A DNA stretch of 64,000 nucleotides from Mytilus galloprovincialis (GCF_965363235.1 NC_134841.1:38283440-38347439), one strand, 5' to 3'. Numbered from the stretch's first letter, positions 37,301 through 48,680 are shown. Numbers and translations are program-made. The notes: generated by a model from the letters alone, not told the origin.

Positions 37301-38055
37301 TAACATATTACAATTAGGAGATAACTGTATTATTATTTAAGCTCCGATGGCATCAATTGGTGATTAGATGGTCGCAAATGAAGTTTACTGACGAAGGTCA
37401 GCGGAGTCAGTTAACTAATATTTGCGATCATCAATTCCCCAATTGATGCAGTTGGAGCTTAAAATACAATATTGTAATCTCCATTCTAATGAAACTATCA
37501 GAAAACAACGTCAAATCATACAGTTAAAATTTGTTATACATCGTCTGCGCTCGCGCGAACAATTTCACAGCATCAAATTGCCTTGATGTTATGAACATTT
37601 GGGCGTTATCCAATCAAAATGAACGTTACAAAGATGTTGCATTAGCATGCATCTTTATGTTGTCTCGCTCTCAGGGTCAAAGTGTGTGTGATGATGAAAG
37701 TCAAATGTGAATGTTAAAAAGACAGTCGTCAATGTATCATAAAATATAACTTAAAAGTTTTATGTAAATTGACAAAGCGTATAGACGTTCTATGCATTGT
37801 TTTAATGACAATACTAGATTTTTCGTAAAATTCACATTAAAAAACTTTCACAATAAAATTGAACAAGTACTTTTATTTAAATGGGCCCCTTATTGGAAAT
37901 ACAAAACATTGTAATTAAAATATTATCAGTAAAAAATCTAACATGATCAGTGATGCAATCATTATGTTTAAAGATATTAGTTAGTTATTGTTCACAGCTT
38001 CAGTGTATGCATAAACTAATATAAAATTTGTTTTGTAGGAGCAGCATATTATTGA
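34369..38055 (+). CDS. secreted Gly/Ser-rich silk-like protein, copy 3 (372 aa)
   Basis: Coding exons are 34369-34450, 35343-36308, 36646-36699 and 38039-38055 (stop TGA). The ATG follows a CAAACAG acceptor almost directly. Signal peptide MNTFITVLLVAVSYANA. Six repeats span about 59-209, one with an extra Ser. The conserved ISISAYLRLISYISALQQ block and a tail close to copy 1 follow. The third coding exon has two in-frame acceptors: TCAAG at 36645, matching the other copies, or TTTAG at 36624, which would add seven residues (ALLYLNQ). The C-terminus is GAAYY rather than GSAY. A 267-codon Pro-rich frame on the opposite strand is the complement of Gly codons and is not called. Probable extracellular structural protein. 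Confidence 0.85.
37317..37482. mobile_element. hairpin MITE-like element in the last intron of copy 3
   Basis: Left GGAGATAACTGTATTATTAT and right ATACAATATTGTAATCTCC are near inverted repeats. The inner arms AAGCTCCGATGGCATCAATTG and CAATTGATGCAGTTGGAGCTT pair closely. 166 bp, non-coding. The short arms continue to TCGCAAAT/ATTTGCGA. Confidence 0.6.
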
Positions 38056-38136
38056 AATATGTACATTTATCGGATGCCTGAAGTATTAATAAACAGCCCC
38101 ATGTGTGTCGTGTGTATTGTATTAACTTGTTGTTAG

Positions 38137-38142
38137 AATAAA
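38137..38142 (+). terminator. polyadenylation signal of copy 3
   Basis: AATAAA 82 bases after the stop, in the same GAATAAACATTGTTA context as copy 0. Confidence 0.65.
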
Positions 38143-38576
38143 CATTGTTATTGAAATTCATATTTATTATTTTATTATTTTATAGATAAGAAGGTCTCTT
38201 TTTTTGTTTAAAACACATACGTCGAAAACAAACTTACGATGACATGGCAAAAACCGAAAAACAACCAAAAACAAATATCAAACCCTAGCACAAACACAAC
38301 ACTTTTCAAAAATGCAGATAATGGATTCTTGTTGGATTTGTATTCTGGTCCTAGTATCTTTGTATTAATTGATCTCCACGTAACGCAGCTCTTGAATGGA
38401 GCTGCCTTATTTTCTGTTTTAATGCGCATGCATATTTTATCTATGCAATTAGCCAATTAAGACACATTTTGTATCTTGTTTCACCATGTCAAACTTGAAT
38501 GAATAACTTTCTACAATAATATACTGTCCTCTTTTGAAATCCGCCATATTAACCCTATAGACCATGTTTTGAATAC

Positions 38577-39279
38577 GCATTCCATAGTGGGATGATAATT
38601 GGGAGATCTCAAATGTAGCAACGTAGGCAACCTTGAATAAGCATTTCATAGTGGGTTGATAATTGGGAGATCTCAAATGTAGCAACGTAGGCAACCTTGA
38701 ATAAGCATTTCATAGTGGGTTGATAATTGGGAGATCTCAATTGTAGCAACGTAGGCAACCTTGAATAAGCATTTCATAGTGGGTTGATAATTGGGAGATC
38801 TCAAATGAAGCAACGTAGGCAACCTTGAATAGGCATTTCATAGTGGGTTGATAATTGGGAGATCTCAAATGAAGCAACGTAGGCAACCTTGAATAAGCAT
38901 TTCATAGTGGGTTGATAATTGGGAGATCTCAAATGAAGCAACGTAGGCAACCTTGAATAGGCATTTAATAGTGGGTTGATAATTGGGAGATCTCAAATGA
39001 AGCAACGTAGGCAACCTTGAATAGGCATTTCATAGTGGGATGATAATTGGGAGATCTCAAATGAAGCAACGTAGGCAACCATGAATAAGCATTTCATAGT
39101 GGATGATAATTGGGAGATCTCAATTGTAGCAACGTAGGCAACCTTGAATAAGCATTTCATAGTGGAATGATCATTGGGAGATCTCAAATGTAGCAACGTA
39201 GGCAAACTTGAATTAGCATTTCATAGTGGGATGATAATTGGGAGATCTCAAATGTAGCAACGTACAATGTAGGCAAGCT
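38577..39279. repeat. minisatellite, 64-bp unit, about 11 copies
   Basis: GCATTTCATAGTGGG recurs at 38577, 38641, 38705, 38769, 38833 and onward, exactly 64 bp apart, ending near 39279. Each unit includes TTGGGAGATCTCAAATG and AGCAACGTAGGCAACCTTGA. Units differ by few substitutions (A/T in AAATG(T/A)AGC, GGT/GGA before TGATAATT) and small indels near 39100. 64 is not a multiple of three, so the minus-strand frames across it (MPTLLHLRSPN...) are not genes. Confidence 0.9.
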
Positions 39280-40747
39280 AAGGGACCACATCAAAAGTTC
39301 AATGAAGGATAAAAAACTTAATTCACATAGTTTTTTCACTGACCCCCACACCCCCCTCTTAACTTAATTTGGGAAAAATTGATTGACCAATAGGGATATA
39401 TGTAAAATCGATTTTAGATTAACAAAACTTGCAGCAATGTTGACCCCCCCCCCCCCCACCCCCAAACTATTTGATTTAAGTTTTTTATCCTACATCGATC
39501 TTTTGATGTAGTTCCTAACGTCATTCGGTCGTAGATGGAAACGTGTTTCTTTGGCAACCATCAAACGTCTCCTTATTTCGTTATGGATTTTCTCCTGAAA
39601 AAAACAAAATGTTTAAGGACTAACAAACATGAAATATGTTCCTGTTATAGTTAAAATCTGACTTTGGTTGTGAACATGTGATGTTATGATAAGATAGATT
39701 AAATACTTGACATACTAAATATCCTTATTTACTTCTCAATTCAAAGGACTAACAAATCTTTACTAAAACTTCAAATTAGCAGTAAAAGAATACTGGTCCA
39801 TCCTGCATTTGTCAAGTGTTATCTAGATGTCTTTGGTTTTGTGTGTCGTTAATTGACCAATTGCTGTTCCGTGTATATCCAATATTTCTATGTATGCACA
39901 AAAAGAAATAACAACCCTTTGATTTACATAAACACTTGTACTCTTGTTGTAAAATATCATTGACTGTGAACACTCGCGGACTTTTCTCGACGATTGTGTG
40001 AGCAATATACCCATCCCCTAAAAGGACCTAGCTTTGCTTTTCGTGAGCTGTGCCAAAAGTACATTACAAGACTAGAAATGGACTTCTGACTGCACCTATA
40101 TCTTGTCCAACTAAAAAAAAAATTAAAAAAATTACGCAGTGTGGGGTACAAAAAAATACCAGCATTTTTTATTAAAGATATTCATAAAAAATAATCAAAG
40201 AACAAACAATTTTTCTATGAACAAAGTTACAATGGCCATTGCCAGATACAATATTAACAAGGTGGGAGGGGTCATTGGAACCCTGTTCTTTTAATCAGTT
40301 TGTTTTACCGTTTGAATAAAATTTGTTAATAACAATATCTGTTAATAGCTTTTGGTGCGTTCGAAGGGATTTTCTGTATTTGGCTTCAACGAAGCACCGA
40401 TCATTCTTTTATTGTGGGGCCACAGTTTTTGATGAATTGTTTGATAGTTAATTTCGAGAAAATAACTTAGTTTAGAATGCTTTTAAAAAGAAATTGTTAT
40501 TGGAACTAAATGAATTATTTGTTTCCCGTCCAAACCGAATGATCATATAGTGTTGAAGCACATATTTTAAAGCTCTGTTAACTTCTCCCTGTTTTGATGT
40601 ACAATGTAGCTGTCCTGTTTAAATTGTGCTTATAAGATTGCAGTGCTATAAGTTTATTTTAAACAAGGTTCCGACACCATATCGAATTTCTTCTGTACAG
40701 TTATAAAACCGCTAATTCATAGTCCCTTTGCTTTCTATGTTAAATTC
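39280..40747. other. intergenic, no gene recognised
   Basis: Contains a pure C tract (about 39442-39457, then ACCCCC) and AT-rich DNA. The short inverted relation between AAAAACTTAATTCACATAG (39314) and the ATTTGATTTAAGTTTTTTATCC stretch (39469) suggests an old foldback, but it is weak. Confidence 0.45.
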
Positions 40748-41989
40748 CAGGGCCGTAACTAGCCTCTTTTATTAGTGAGGCAAAACATCTTCAACGCGCG
40801 CAGCGAGGCGAAAAAATTTTGGCGAGGGGTCTGAGAAAAATAACGCAAAATCGTGCATTCTGAGCGTTTCCCGGACTCTTTCTTACATTGAAAAGCAATT
40901 AATTTTTTGCTTTTTTTCGACAATATTCTGGTCTCAAAGTAAAAACATAGATTCTTTGTAATTATAGACTTTTAGGTTTTATGGACAACATTAAAAGATC
41001 GATATGTAGGATAAAGCAAAAATTGTAATTCTCATAATCGTTGCTACCGGATCACTCTGCCTGTTCTTGTCTTGTATTGTGCTTAAGACTTTGGTGATTT
41101 TTTTATGACTAGATTTGAATATAGTGACAGTGCAGTATTATTCTTTAAGTACTAGTACTGCTTAAGTCAACAATAGGGACCATCTTGACCTTGTTTCACG
41201 GTATTAATGATTCTTTTATTGTTGAAGACCCTCCAGCAACTATCAAGATGAAGAACAGTAATAAAAACTGACCATTGATCATTTGTATTTTTTCTATGCA
41301 TTTCGGGTTGTTGTCTCTTTAACACATTCCCCATTTCCATTCTCAATTTTATTGACTTTGTGTGATTAGGTCCCGTGCTCGTTTACTCCATATTCCTTTA
41401 TTTTCGGTTGAAGGGTCTGAACACGACTTAATGCAAGTTTAACCCTTCAATGTAAAAGGTCATATGGCAATACATTGTTGTTTTTTTTCTTCAAATTATT
41501 TGATACCGGGAAATTGGTGACCTCACTTTAATTTAAACCATGTCAGCTATCTAGTTTTTTTCTACAAAAACAGCGAGTTTTGCATTTTTTATATCAAGTT
41601 CAATTCTCCATGCAGAAACAACCATTTTTTTCTGTGTCTAGTAGCATCGTATATTCTTCAAATATTTTCTCGCAAAACGTCTGTACATCGGTGGACATTC
41701 AACATTGCAAAACCACACGTTTACAAATGAAAATCAACTCAGACTATAGTCATAAAGTAGGACAATAAATGAACAAAAGACAAACCTGGGACACCGAAGT
41801 ACAAATAATAGACCATCAACTCTGAAAACCAAAAGTAAAATAGAAACATGGATCACGAAAAACAAGCAAAGGCGACACCAGAGAGTGAAGTGAACTTGCT
41901 TCTTGCAAGACAGTCTTTTGTTTAAGTTTTTTTTTATATTTCTAACATGAGGCATTTGCCTCATTTGCCTCAATGTAGTTACGGCCCTG
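40748..41989. mobile_element. hAT-like non-autonomous TIR element, 1.24 kb
   Basis: Starts CAGGGCCGTAACTAGCCTC and ends GTAGTTACGGCCCTG, a 14-bp inverted repeat with the CAGGG start typical of hAT elements. Five flanking bases, AATTC, are the same on both sides; a perfect 8-bp duplication is not seen. The interior is AT-rich with no transposase frame. GAGGC words recur just inside both ends. Confidence 0.65.
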
Positions 41990-42489
41990 AATTCTGTAAT
42001 TTCAAACATTGATGGCTACTAAGTTTAAATAAAGTGGCCGTCATTTCATGTAAAAACTATAACTTAATTGTGCTGAATTGTGTTGAAAACTTCAACATGC
42101 GTTTAATGCATACCGGTATTAAATCGTACTGGTTCTCGGAAGTTTGATAGTACAAAAACCGGAACATCTGATCTGAAAACAGGGCAAATGTGCCCTCCTT
42201 TTATGATTTTATACATATTTTTTTTAAAGAAACTTTCAACAAGGGTTCTACAGTGATCCAAAGACCCGAAGCTTCCATTTGATAGCATAAACTAGTCAAA
42301 TATTTCACCTATTAACAAAGATATGTAGCTATGCGCAAGAACTTTTTTGTTAAGAATAATTAATATGTACTACTTTCTTGTCTGATGCCTGAATTAATGG
42401 TTCTATAACTACAGTCAAAAGAATGTGAAAACTAATTATGCAAAATCTATCCATATATATGAAATCATTTGACAAATTGGAGAGAAATT

Positions 42490-42772
42490 ATTATATAATT
42501 ATAGATTATCGTTGATCATCTCAATTGATTTTCCCGCTTGAGCCGGGACGGCGAAAGCGAGAAAGGCAGTCGAGTTGAGATGACCAATGATAATAGGTTT
42601 ATCGCTATTTTACTTATGACGACGTTGTCAATTTCATGTCAATTTCGTTAGCAACGCCACGTGCCTGCTTAGTGTCATAATTTTCCATCTGAAGCGAGTA
42701 GCATAATATGAAAAATTATCACAAAAAAAGATCAAAAGAAAAATGCACAAAATAGCGATAATAGGTTATATA
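42490..42772 (-). mobile_element. dispersed hairpin element, inverted copy
   Basis: Reverse complement of the element at 15598-15896. Shared landmarks include GATTATCGTTGATCATCTCAA, GACGGCGAAAGCGAGAAAGG, TGACGACGTTGTCAATTTCAT, CGTTAGCAACGCCACGTG and AAATGCACAAAATAGCGATA. Non-coding. Confidence 0.6.
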
Positions 42773-42860
42773 TCATTTACGATTTTGGATATAGTTGAGC
42801 ATAAAATAATATATGATCCGAGACCACAATTATTTCGTAGTGAATTTCTTTTAGAACATA

Positions 42861-44350
42861 AGGCCACACCAATTTAATTCCTTGTTCGACGGACCCGCCC
42901 GCACCTATTTTTTTCAAAGCAGAATTTTTTAATTTTTTTTATATTCCCGCTTCCCGCATCCGGAAATGTAATCGTGTCCATTTCCCGCACCGTTTTTTTT
43001 TTTTTTTTTTGTAAATATTATAAACAGATATTTGCACTTGTTTTTATAATCACAATCTAACATGTATTTATAACGATTTTAAACATAGAAGCACCCAAGT
43101 ACACTGTGTCAATGTCTGTGATAATATTTGATTCAGCATGAAACCCATTTATCCCAAATGGGAGTGCTCCGATAAATAGAAAACAGAAGAAAATACCTGT
43201 TCAGAACAAAACATTGGTTTCCTTCCCCCTTACTTAGATTCCCTATCAAAATATGTTCGTTGTTAGAAATAAACTTCAAAGAACTTCGGAAAGAAATTCC
43301 TTCAACTGCAATATGCTGGCGATACAAAACTATCCATACCCCCTGCATGTTTATGCACCTGTCCTGATTGATTCAGGGGCCTGTCGTTCAGCAGTTAGAT
43401 ATCGTTCGTTGATGTTCATAAATATTATTTGGTATTTTCCCGTTTGTATATATATAAATTAGATCGTTGGTTTTCCTGTTCGAATTGTGTACACTTATAA
43501 TTTTGGGGTCCCTTATAGCTTGCTGTTTGGTCTGGGTCAAAGCTCTGCCGTACGTACTATGACCTGTATTTGCTATTATCCCTCACAAGGGCACATATGG
43601 GGTCATTTTAATGTTGTAAAAAAGAAACTTGAAGAAATACCAAGGATTTGCATAGTGTTACTATACAAATCCTTTGAAGAACTTAAAAAAATTAACTAAA
43701 AGAGAGGAGAAATACATCATATTTAAATAATTTTAAACAACATTACTATATTCTTAAAGAGAATTATTTATGATATTATTTATTTTGAATAATATTAAAG
43801 TAAATGTGTTAACATGGCCTAAGTCCAGGAATATTACAAAATTCTTGGGCATGTTTTGACCATTTAATACCAGATAGATATATAGTTCTTTGGGAAAATA
43901 TAAGCTCTTTTGTACTAAAAAGTTTTATTTACAAAAAAATATATTGTAACTTATATTGACCCCTCATAAAAAGGATATTTATAAAATTGAGGGTTGTTCC
44001 CAACCTGATTATGACTTGGATGGAGAATTGTCTCATTAATTGGCACACATACATATACCAAATCTAATTATTCAATTATTTATTGGTGAACAGGGAAAAA
44101 TACTTCATAAATTAAAGAAATGTCAAAGTACAAGACTTAGTGATAAATCAAGTTTTAATATTGTCAAAACCTACTATTTTATGTTTACAAAAAAAAAAAA
44201 AAAAATATAATCACTCGCCTTTACTTTTCAAGCTTCGCCTCAAAAATTTGCAAAATAAATATTTTTTTATTAAAATTTTCAAATCGCTCGCTCGCCCCAA
44301 TTTTTGGAGTCCAAAAATCCGTAGAACAAGAAATTAAATTGGTGTGGCCT
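42861..44350. mobile_element. inner TIR element, 1.49 kb
   Basis: Left AGGCCACACCAATTTAATTCC and right GAAATTAAATTGGTGTGGCCT form an about 28-bp inverted repeat with few mismatches (continuing TTGTTCGACGG against CCGTAGAACAAG). It includes a family C segment at 43345-43640, a poly-T run at about 42995-43010 and an A run at about 44189-44204. No intact transposase frame is seen; the small ORFs here lie in repeats. Confidence 0.65.
43345..43640 (+). repeat. interspersed repeat family C, uninterrupted at the 20189 insertion point
   Basis: Runs from GTTTATGCACCTGTCCTGATT through GTTGATGTTCATAAATATT, TATATATAAATTAGATCG, CTTATAGCTTGCTGTTTGG and CGTACGTACTATGACCTG to GGGGTCATTTTAATG. It serves as an empty-site reference for the element at 20189-21936. 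Confidence 0.6.
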
Positions 44351-44729
44351 AAATGAAAATTTAAAAAATCCCACCTGCGCTTTCTCAATGAAATTTTTAC
44401 ACTGTGTTGCACTACTTTTGGGACAAATTATATCAAAATTATAGAAAACTTCATCGGGCCTAACTCAAAATATGGACACTTTTATGTTTAGGGCGTCTTG
44501 AAATCTTTTTACAGTTTCCAAAGTGCTAATTTTTAACCTTTTTCAGCTGGACCAAATCCCTACTTTCCTTTAAAATTCTGAACCCAAATTTGTTTACAGT
44601 GTAATTTCACCCCATACTTGCAATTTGAGGCATTAAACATGGAGAAATAAATTTGGAAGGGTATGAAAATTAATAGCAAGCAACCCACTGTCAAGACCAG
44701 GGACGACAATTGTGGTCTCGGACCATATA

Positions 44730-45205
44730 CTTCAAACTTTTTCCAAATTTCTATAATTAACAGAGGTTTTAAATATGCGCAAATTTACTCCAATAGAAAC
44801 ATTTTTATTTTAGCTTAAAACATTTAAATTAATTCTCATTTGTTAGGAAACACTTAGATTGAATAGAATTGTCAAATAACATTAAAATATGACTTTTGTT
44901 AGAGAAGACACTTTTACTGAAACGTGTATAAACTTGATCATTTTGCACCTGCTGTCAAAAACATTGGACGAGTTGTGATATTATTGTTTTGGTACCTTCT
45001 GCCTTATTTTGCTGTATATTAATTTATCCGAAAAGTACGTACCTGACATTGTATCTTATTCTTATATTGAAGATCATTTTGTGACCGCAACGTCAATGTA
45101 TCGTACTGATTGTTACATGTATTAATATTTATTATCTCCCTTACTCCACGGTTCATGTTCATGTATATTTATTGATGGGTAATTTCCCTAATTGTTTCCC
45201 GCCTC
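44730..45205. other. intergenic, no gene recognised
   Basis: AT-rich DNA between the nested elements and the uncertain locus that starts at 45206. No promoter motif is convincing. Confidence 0.4.
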
Positions 45206-45352
45206 ATGTTCATTAATACGCGTATCTTCATACCAATTGCATGTGTTTTAATATTGTCTCTGCTTATTGGCGTGATGGCTGCGGTCAAAAGCTTACCCAC
45301 AGCTCAAACAGCTGTATATACAGCTCTTGGCAATTCTTCAATTAACAAAAAA
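45206..45352 (+). CDS. possible first exon: signal-peptide or membrane-anchor ORF
   Basis: ATG at 45206 opens a frame beginning MFINTRIFIPIACVLILSLL, continuing IGVMAAVKSLPTAQTAVYTA and LGNSSINKK. A strong donor AAA|GTAAGC sits at 45353 after a complete codon. If unspliced, the frame stops at 45421 (71 aa). Residues 7-25 are hydrophobic, so a secreted or single-pass membrane product is plausible. The first following exon in phase would be 47251-47368. I do not recognise the product. Without transcript data this may be a chance ORF. Confidence 0.3.
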
Positions 45353-46559
45353 GTAAGCAGGCATTTGTCATCTGAAACGAACATAGACGACATGTCCCAA
45401 GGTCGTCTCTTCGATCTGTGAAAAACGATTGGAACACGTGCTCTAAAAACATGGACACACAAAAGAAAAGGATAGATATAATTATCATCTCTGTCGTATC
45501 ATCGAGACCAAAGCAATAAACGTTATCCCTTGACCAACATTTTGCAGAATTTCTAGTAGATTGACAAAGCCGCCTAAAGATGCCCTCATGTAGACATAAT
45601 GATTGGGCAAATAGCAAATTACTGACTGATCAGTTCTAAAAACACTATAAAAAAAGTTATTAATAAAATGCAGGCCGTAACATTTCCTTTCTTTCAAAGT
45701 ATACGAAGCCAGGAGTTGTGTCATTTTATTTAACCCATTTTATTCGGAACATTTAAAGAGAAAAGCGTTGATAGGAATTATCGAAACTGATTGCTGTCTT
45801 AGGCCATCGACTCTTAAAAGAAAAAGAACACCGGTGTTGCCTTCTGTGAAAATGTTACATGCATCGGTGAATATGCTACGCATAAAACTTATACGTTCCC
45901 GATGAGTTTAATTGAAAAAATGTAACACATATTTTAGTTTAACTGTATCTGTCCTCGTCCTGTAAATCTTTGTTTTAAAGGGGCCTTGACGGGTAATTCA
46001 TATTGCGAACAAAATAAGCCCTTACTTTTTAGATATCTTAAAAACCAAGAAAGTGAACTTACAAGTGTTTTTATGAGAATGGTCACGTGACATACCATTT
46101 TATATAGGTAGCTAAAATTAAAATTAGGCTTGAACACACTTTTTGTGAACAATTGTTGTAAGAAGTCAGCTGTACCTTGATGATCATAATGTAGCCACCA
46201 ATCATCTAATGTGGATAGAATGGTGGAGGGTGGTAAACGAGTGGACAGGGGCGTCCGCTGGTGTTTTGATCGGCATTTTAGCGAGTACACAGTTTGTTTA
46301 ATTGCGACCCCTCATACTCAAAAAGGTATTTTGGTTGTGCAAATGTTAAAAGCAGGTACATACAAACAATATGAGTCATTTTGGGGTGTTTCCTTTGACA
46401 AAAAAAGTCCCCATAATAATTGAACCCTTCAAAGCAACTTCAATCCGTGAACGGATTTTATTTTTATTGATTGATGATTTATGATAATGATTTATCAATC
46501 AATAAGACAGGCACCAAGGCACAGCAGAAGCTACAACAGACCCTCGTAGGTTGATGGTG

Positions 46560-46990
46560 AATTTCTATTTGGTAATCTTTATTCAGTCTTTTTTAAAAAA
46601 ATACATTAAAATAAGTTGTGGTATGATCGTCAGTGAGAAAAATGATCTGGCGTATATGGCAGCGTACAAACTTTAAACAAGTTAGAGACGAAAAATGTTG
46701 TTTTCTCTTTCAGAAAGACGATGACAGACAGAGCGTTTGGGAAAGCCCGCAATACAACCATCACATGCACAAAGCCCCTTAACGGATGTGGAGTTTTGGT
46801 TGTCTTCAGGGCTGACGAAATAAGCAGTCCTGGATCTGGCACAGCTTGACGGGACATTCTGAATTTCGATAGCACAGAAAGCCAAGTACCTGGAAGGAGA
46901 ACAACCAGAAAGATCCAGAAAATCATGGACAGAGCGGAGAGAGCAGAGAAGCTGTGAAGGGCAAAGAGAGAGGATGCCCGGAATAGTCTG
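46560..46990 (-). other. exon-like GC-richer block, strand uncertain
   Basis: Sharply less AT-rich than its surroundings. On the minus strand a good acceptor (TTGTTCTCCTTCCAG, ending at 46890) opens a Cys-containing frame. It includes YLAFCAIEIQNVPSSCARS and GLCACDGCIAGFPKRSVCH, stops at 46682, and has AATAAA about 100 bases on (46583-46578). On the plus strand an equally good acceptor (TTTTCTCTTTCAG, ending at 46713) opens KTMTDRAFGKARNTTITC... for about 44 codons. The minus reading has the better 3'-end evidence. The function is not recognised. Confidence 0.3.
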
Positions 46991-47250
46991 TGTATCAAGT
47001 TAATTTTGATTAACTCCAAGAGGGCTGGGGATATAACCAAGTAGCGGTGGCGGATGTCCTGGCGGCAGTTAAAGGTACAGATATGGAGATTGAGGTTTAT
47101 TTCAATGAGGTAAATCACAATAAATAATAAGTTATCGATATTAAGTACTAAGTACAAGAATAACTTTATCGTATCAACATCAATATTTCTCTTACAGATG
47201 ATGAAGTAATATTTATGTATATCGTATTAATATCAAGCCATCTCTTACAG

Positions 47251-48004
47251 CTGTTCGAACACAAAGAGGCGCGGTCGGGCAATACTTGCCCTTCCCAAGG
47301 TGTACACCAAAAACATGAACCAACCAGCCACCACAGCAAGAAGCCCCAGTCATACCTCTACCTGACGGGTAAGGGAGACTTTCTTACGAACTCGGTATGT
47401 GTATATGCATAAGAGCTATGTGCTTGAACAATGGTACTGACTGGGTTTGCATTTCGCGGTCTGCTTTCTGTTGCATTATGTTCATTTCTTTGATGTCATA
47501 ATGTCAGTGTGATTTTTATTACAGGCCACAAAAATGTTATTTCCGTGAAAATTATTCTTGTTTTGTGAAAATGTTACAAAATCTTTTTTTTTTCTTTCAC
47601 TGTAATTTGTTTTTTGAAAATGTTACTTTGTGTTATTTTAATTAATTTTCATTCTTAAATTCAGGAGGCGGCAGGCCGAGCCGATGACGCGAGGCAGCGT
47701 AGTGGCCTTCTCACAGGCACAGAAAGAGAAGAATTTAGAGAAGCTGGTCGTAGAGATGAGTAAGTGCTTTTGTTAGAAAACATCTTTAATTCTACACTTC
47801 TTCGTCGGTTAAACTTAGTCAATCTGATTTTCGACAAAAAAATCACACAAGCACGAGCAAAATTATATACGAGGAAAACATACACAGCCGAAGAAAAGTC
47901 AGTTAAATGATACCTTTAAACATTTGCTAGCTAGTGAAAATGCAAAGTTTGGCTAAATTTATCTCTTTTTTCAGACGGGTAGAGGAGCACCAAGAAAGGG
48001 AATG
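47251..48004 (+). CDS. possible spliced exons of an unidentified gene
   Basis: Three segments have canonical borders: 47251-47368 (CTCTTACAG|...CGG|GTAAGG), 47665-47759 (AAATTCAG|...GATGA|GTAAGT) and from 47975 (CTCTTTTTTCAG|). The first is open only in phase 0 (LFEHKEARSGNTCPSQGVHQ...). The second is open in phase 0 as EAAGRADDARQRSGLLTGTE... and joins the third to read REAGRRDERVEEHQERE, stop. The phases of the first and second do not fit each other in these frames, so the model is incomplete, or the transcript is non-coding. An AATAAA is at 48473. A 52-bp tandem duplication of the intron end (TATCGTAT...TCTCTTACAG) precedes the first exon. Confidence 0.3.
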
Positions 48005-48066
48005 AATAAGAAGACAGGATAGGTAAGTATGGAGTGATACAGGACAACAAAAGATAATGGAACGTG

Positions 48067-48225
48067 GATTTTGTGATAGAGACACTGACAAATAGGGAAT
48101 GGGAACAGGGCATTTGTGATAGAGACACTGACCAATAGTGAATGTGAATGGGGATTTTATGATAGAGATACCAAATAATAGGGGATGGGAACGGTGATTT
48201 ACTAGATAAAGTGACACTGAAAACT
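48067..48225. repeat. short minisatellite, 43-bp unit, about 3.5 copies
   Basis: GTGATAGAGACACTGAC(A/C)AATAG recurs at 48073, 48116 and 48159 (43-bp steps), with a decayed fourth unit ending GATAAAGTGACACTG. The two long minus-strand frames here (96 and 134 codons) arise from the repeat. Confidence 0.75.
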
Positions 48226-48554
48226 GTATACAATAATTTAGAAAGGGATAGGGATAGGTTTATGAGTGGGGTTGCTATGTACTTCCATGCAGCGAGTGTA
48301 AATTCGAATAGTTCACAGCTGCGATGATATTTCACAGTGATATACGCATAATCAAATCGCCATTCTGATCAGGGGTTCGCTTGTATATATCTCTACATTA
48401 TGGTTCACTTGTATATGTATTAGCTGATGACATGTTTACAAGACAGCACAATTTTACTTTAATTATTTATTGAATAAATGAAGGAATGAATATTTTATTG
48501 TAGAAGCAAACAAAAAAGCATAATATATAATGATAATAATGAAAGTATGATTAA

Positions 48555-48680
48555 ATATGACCATTGATAATCCGTTTACCGCTATTTTACCTATGATGAC
48601 GTTGTAAATTTCATTGACATTGACAACGGCACGTGTGCGCTTGGTATCTAAGGATAATTTTTCATATCACTCGACTGTTC
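48555..48680 (-). repeat. fragment of the dispersed hairpin element
   Basis: ACCATTGATAATCCG, GCTATTTTACCTATGATGACG, GTTGTAAATTTCATTGACAT, GGCACGTGTGCGCTTGGTATC and GGATAATTTTTCATAT match the right half of 42490-42772 in the same orientation. Confidence 0.5.

Larger units (their letters stand above)
42811..44729. mobile_element. outer TIR element, carrying a nested insertion
   Basis: Left ATATATGATCCGAGACCACAATT (42811-42831) and right ACAATTGTGGTCTCGGACCATATA (44706-44728) are inverted copies. Without the inner element at 42861-44350 the length would be about 430 bp, a usual MITE size. Non-coding. Confidence 0.6.

Noticed and set aside
38449..39205. Minus-strand MPTLLHLRSPN...MKCLFKVAYVA frames
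   Set aside because: They lie within the 64-bp minisatellite. The period is not a multiple of three and frames change from unit to unit.
46630..47157. 175-codon hydrophobic minus-strand frame
   Set aside because: It runs across the likely TTCCTTCCAG acceptor at 46890. A spliced reading in another frame fits better with the polyA signal.
47927..48335. Overlapping 96- and 134-codon minus-strand frames
   Set aside because: Generated by the 43-bp minisatellite and flanking low-complexity sequence.
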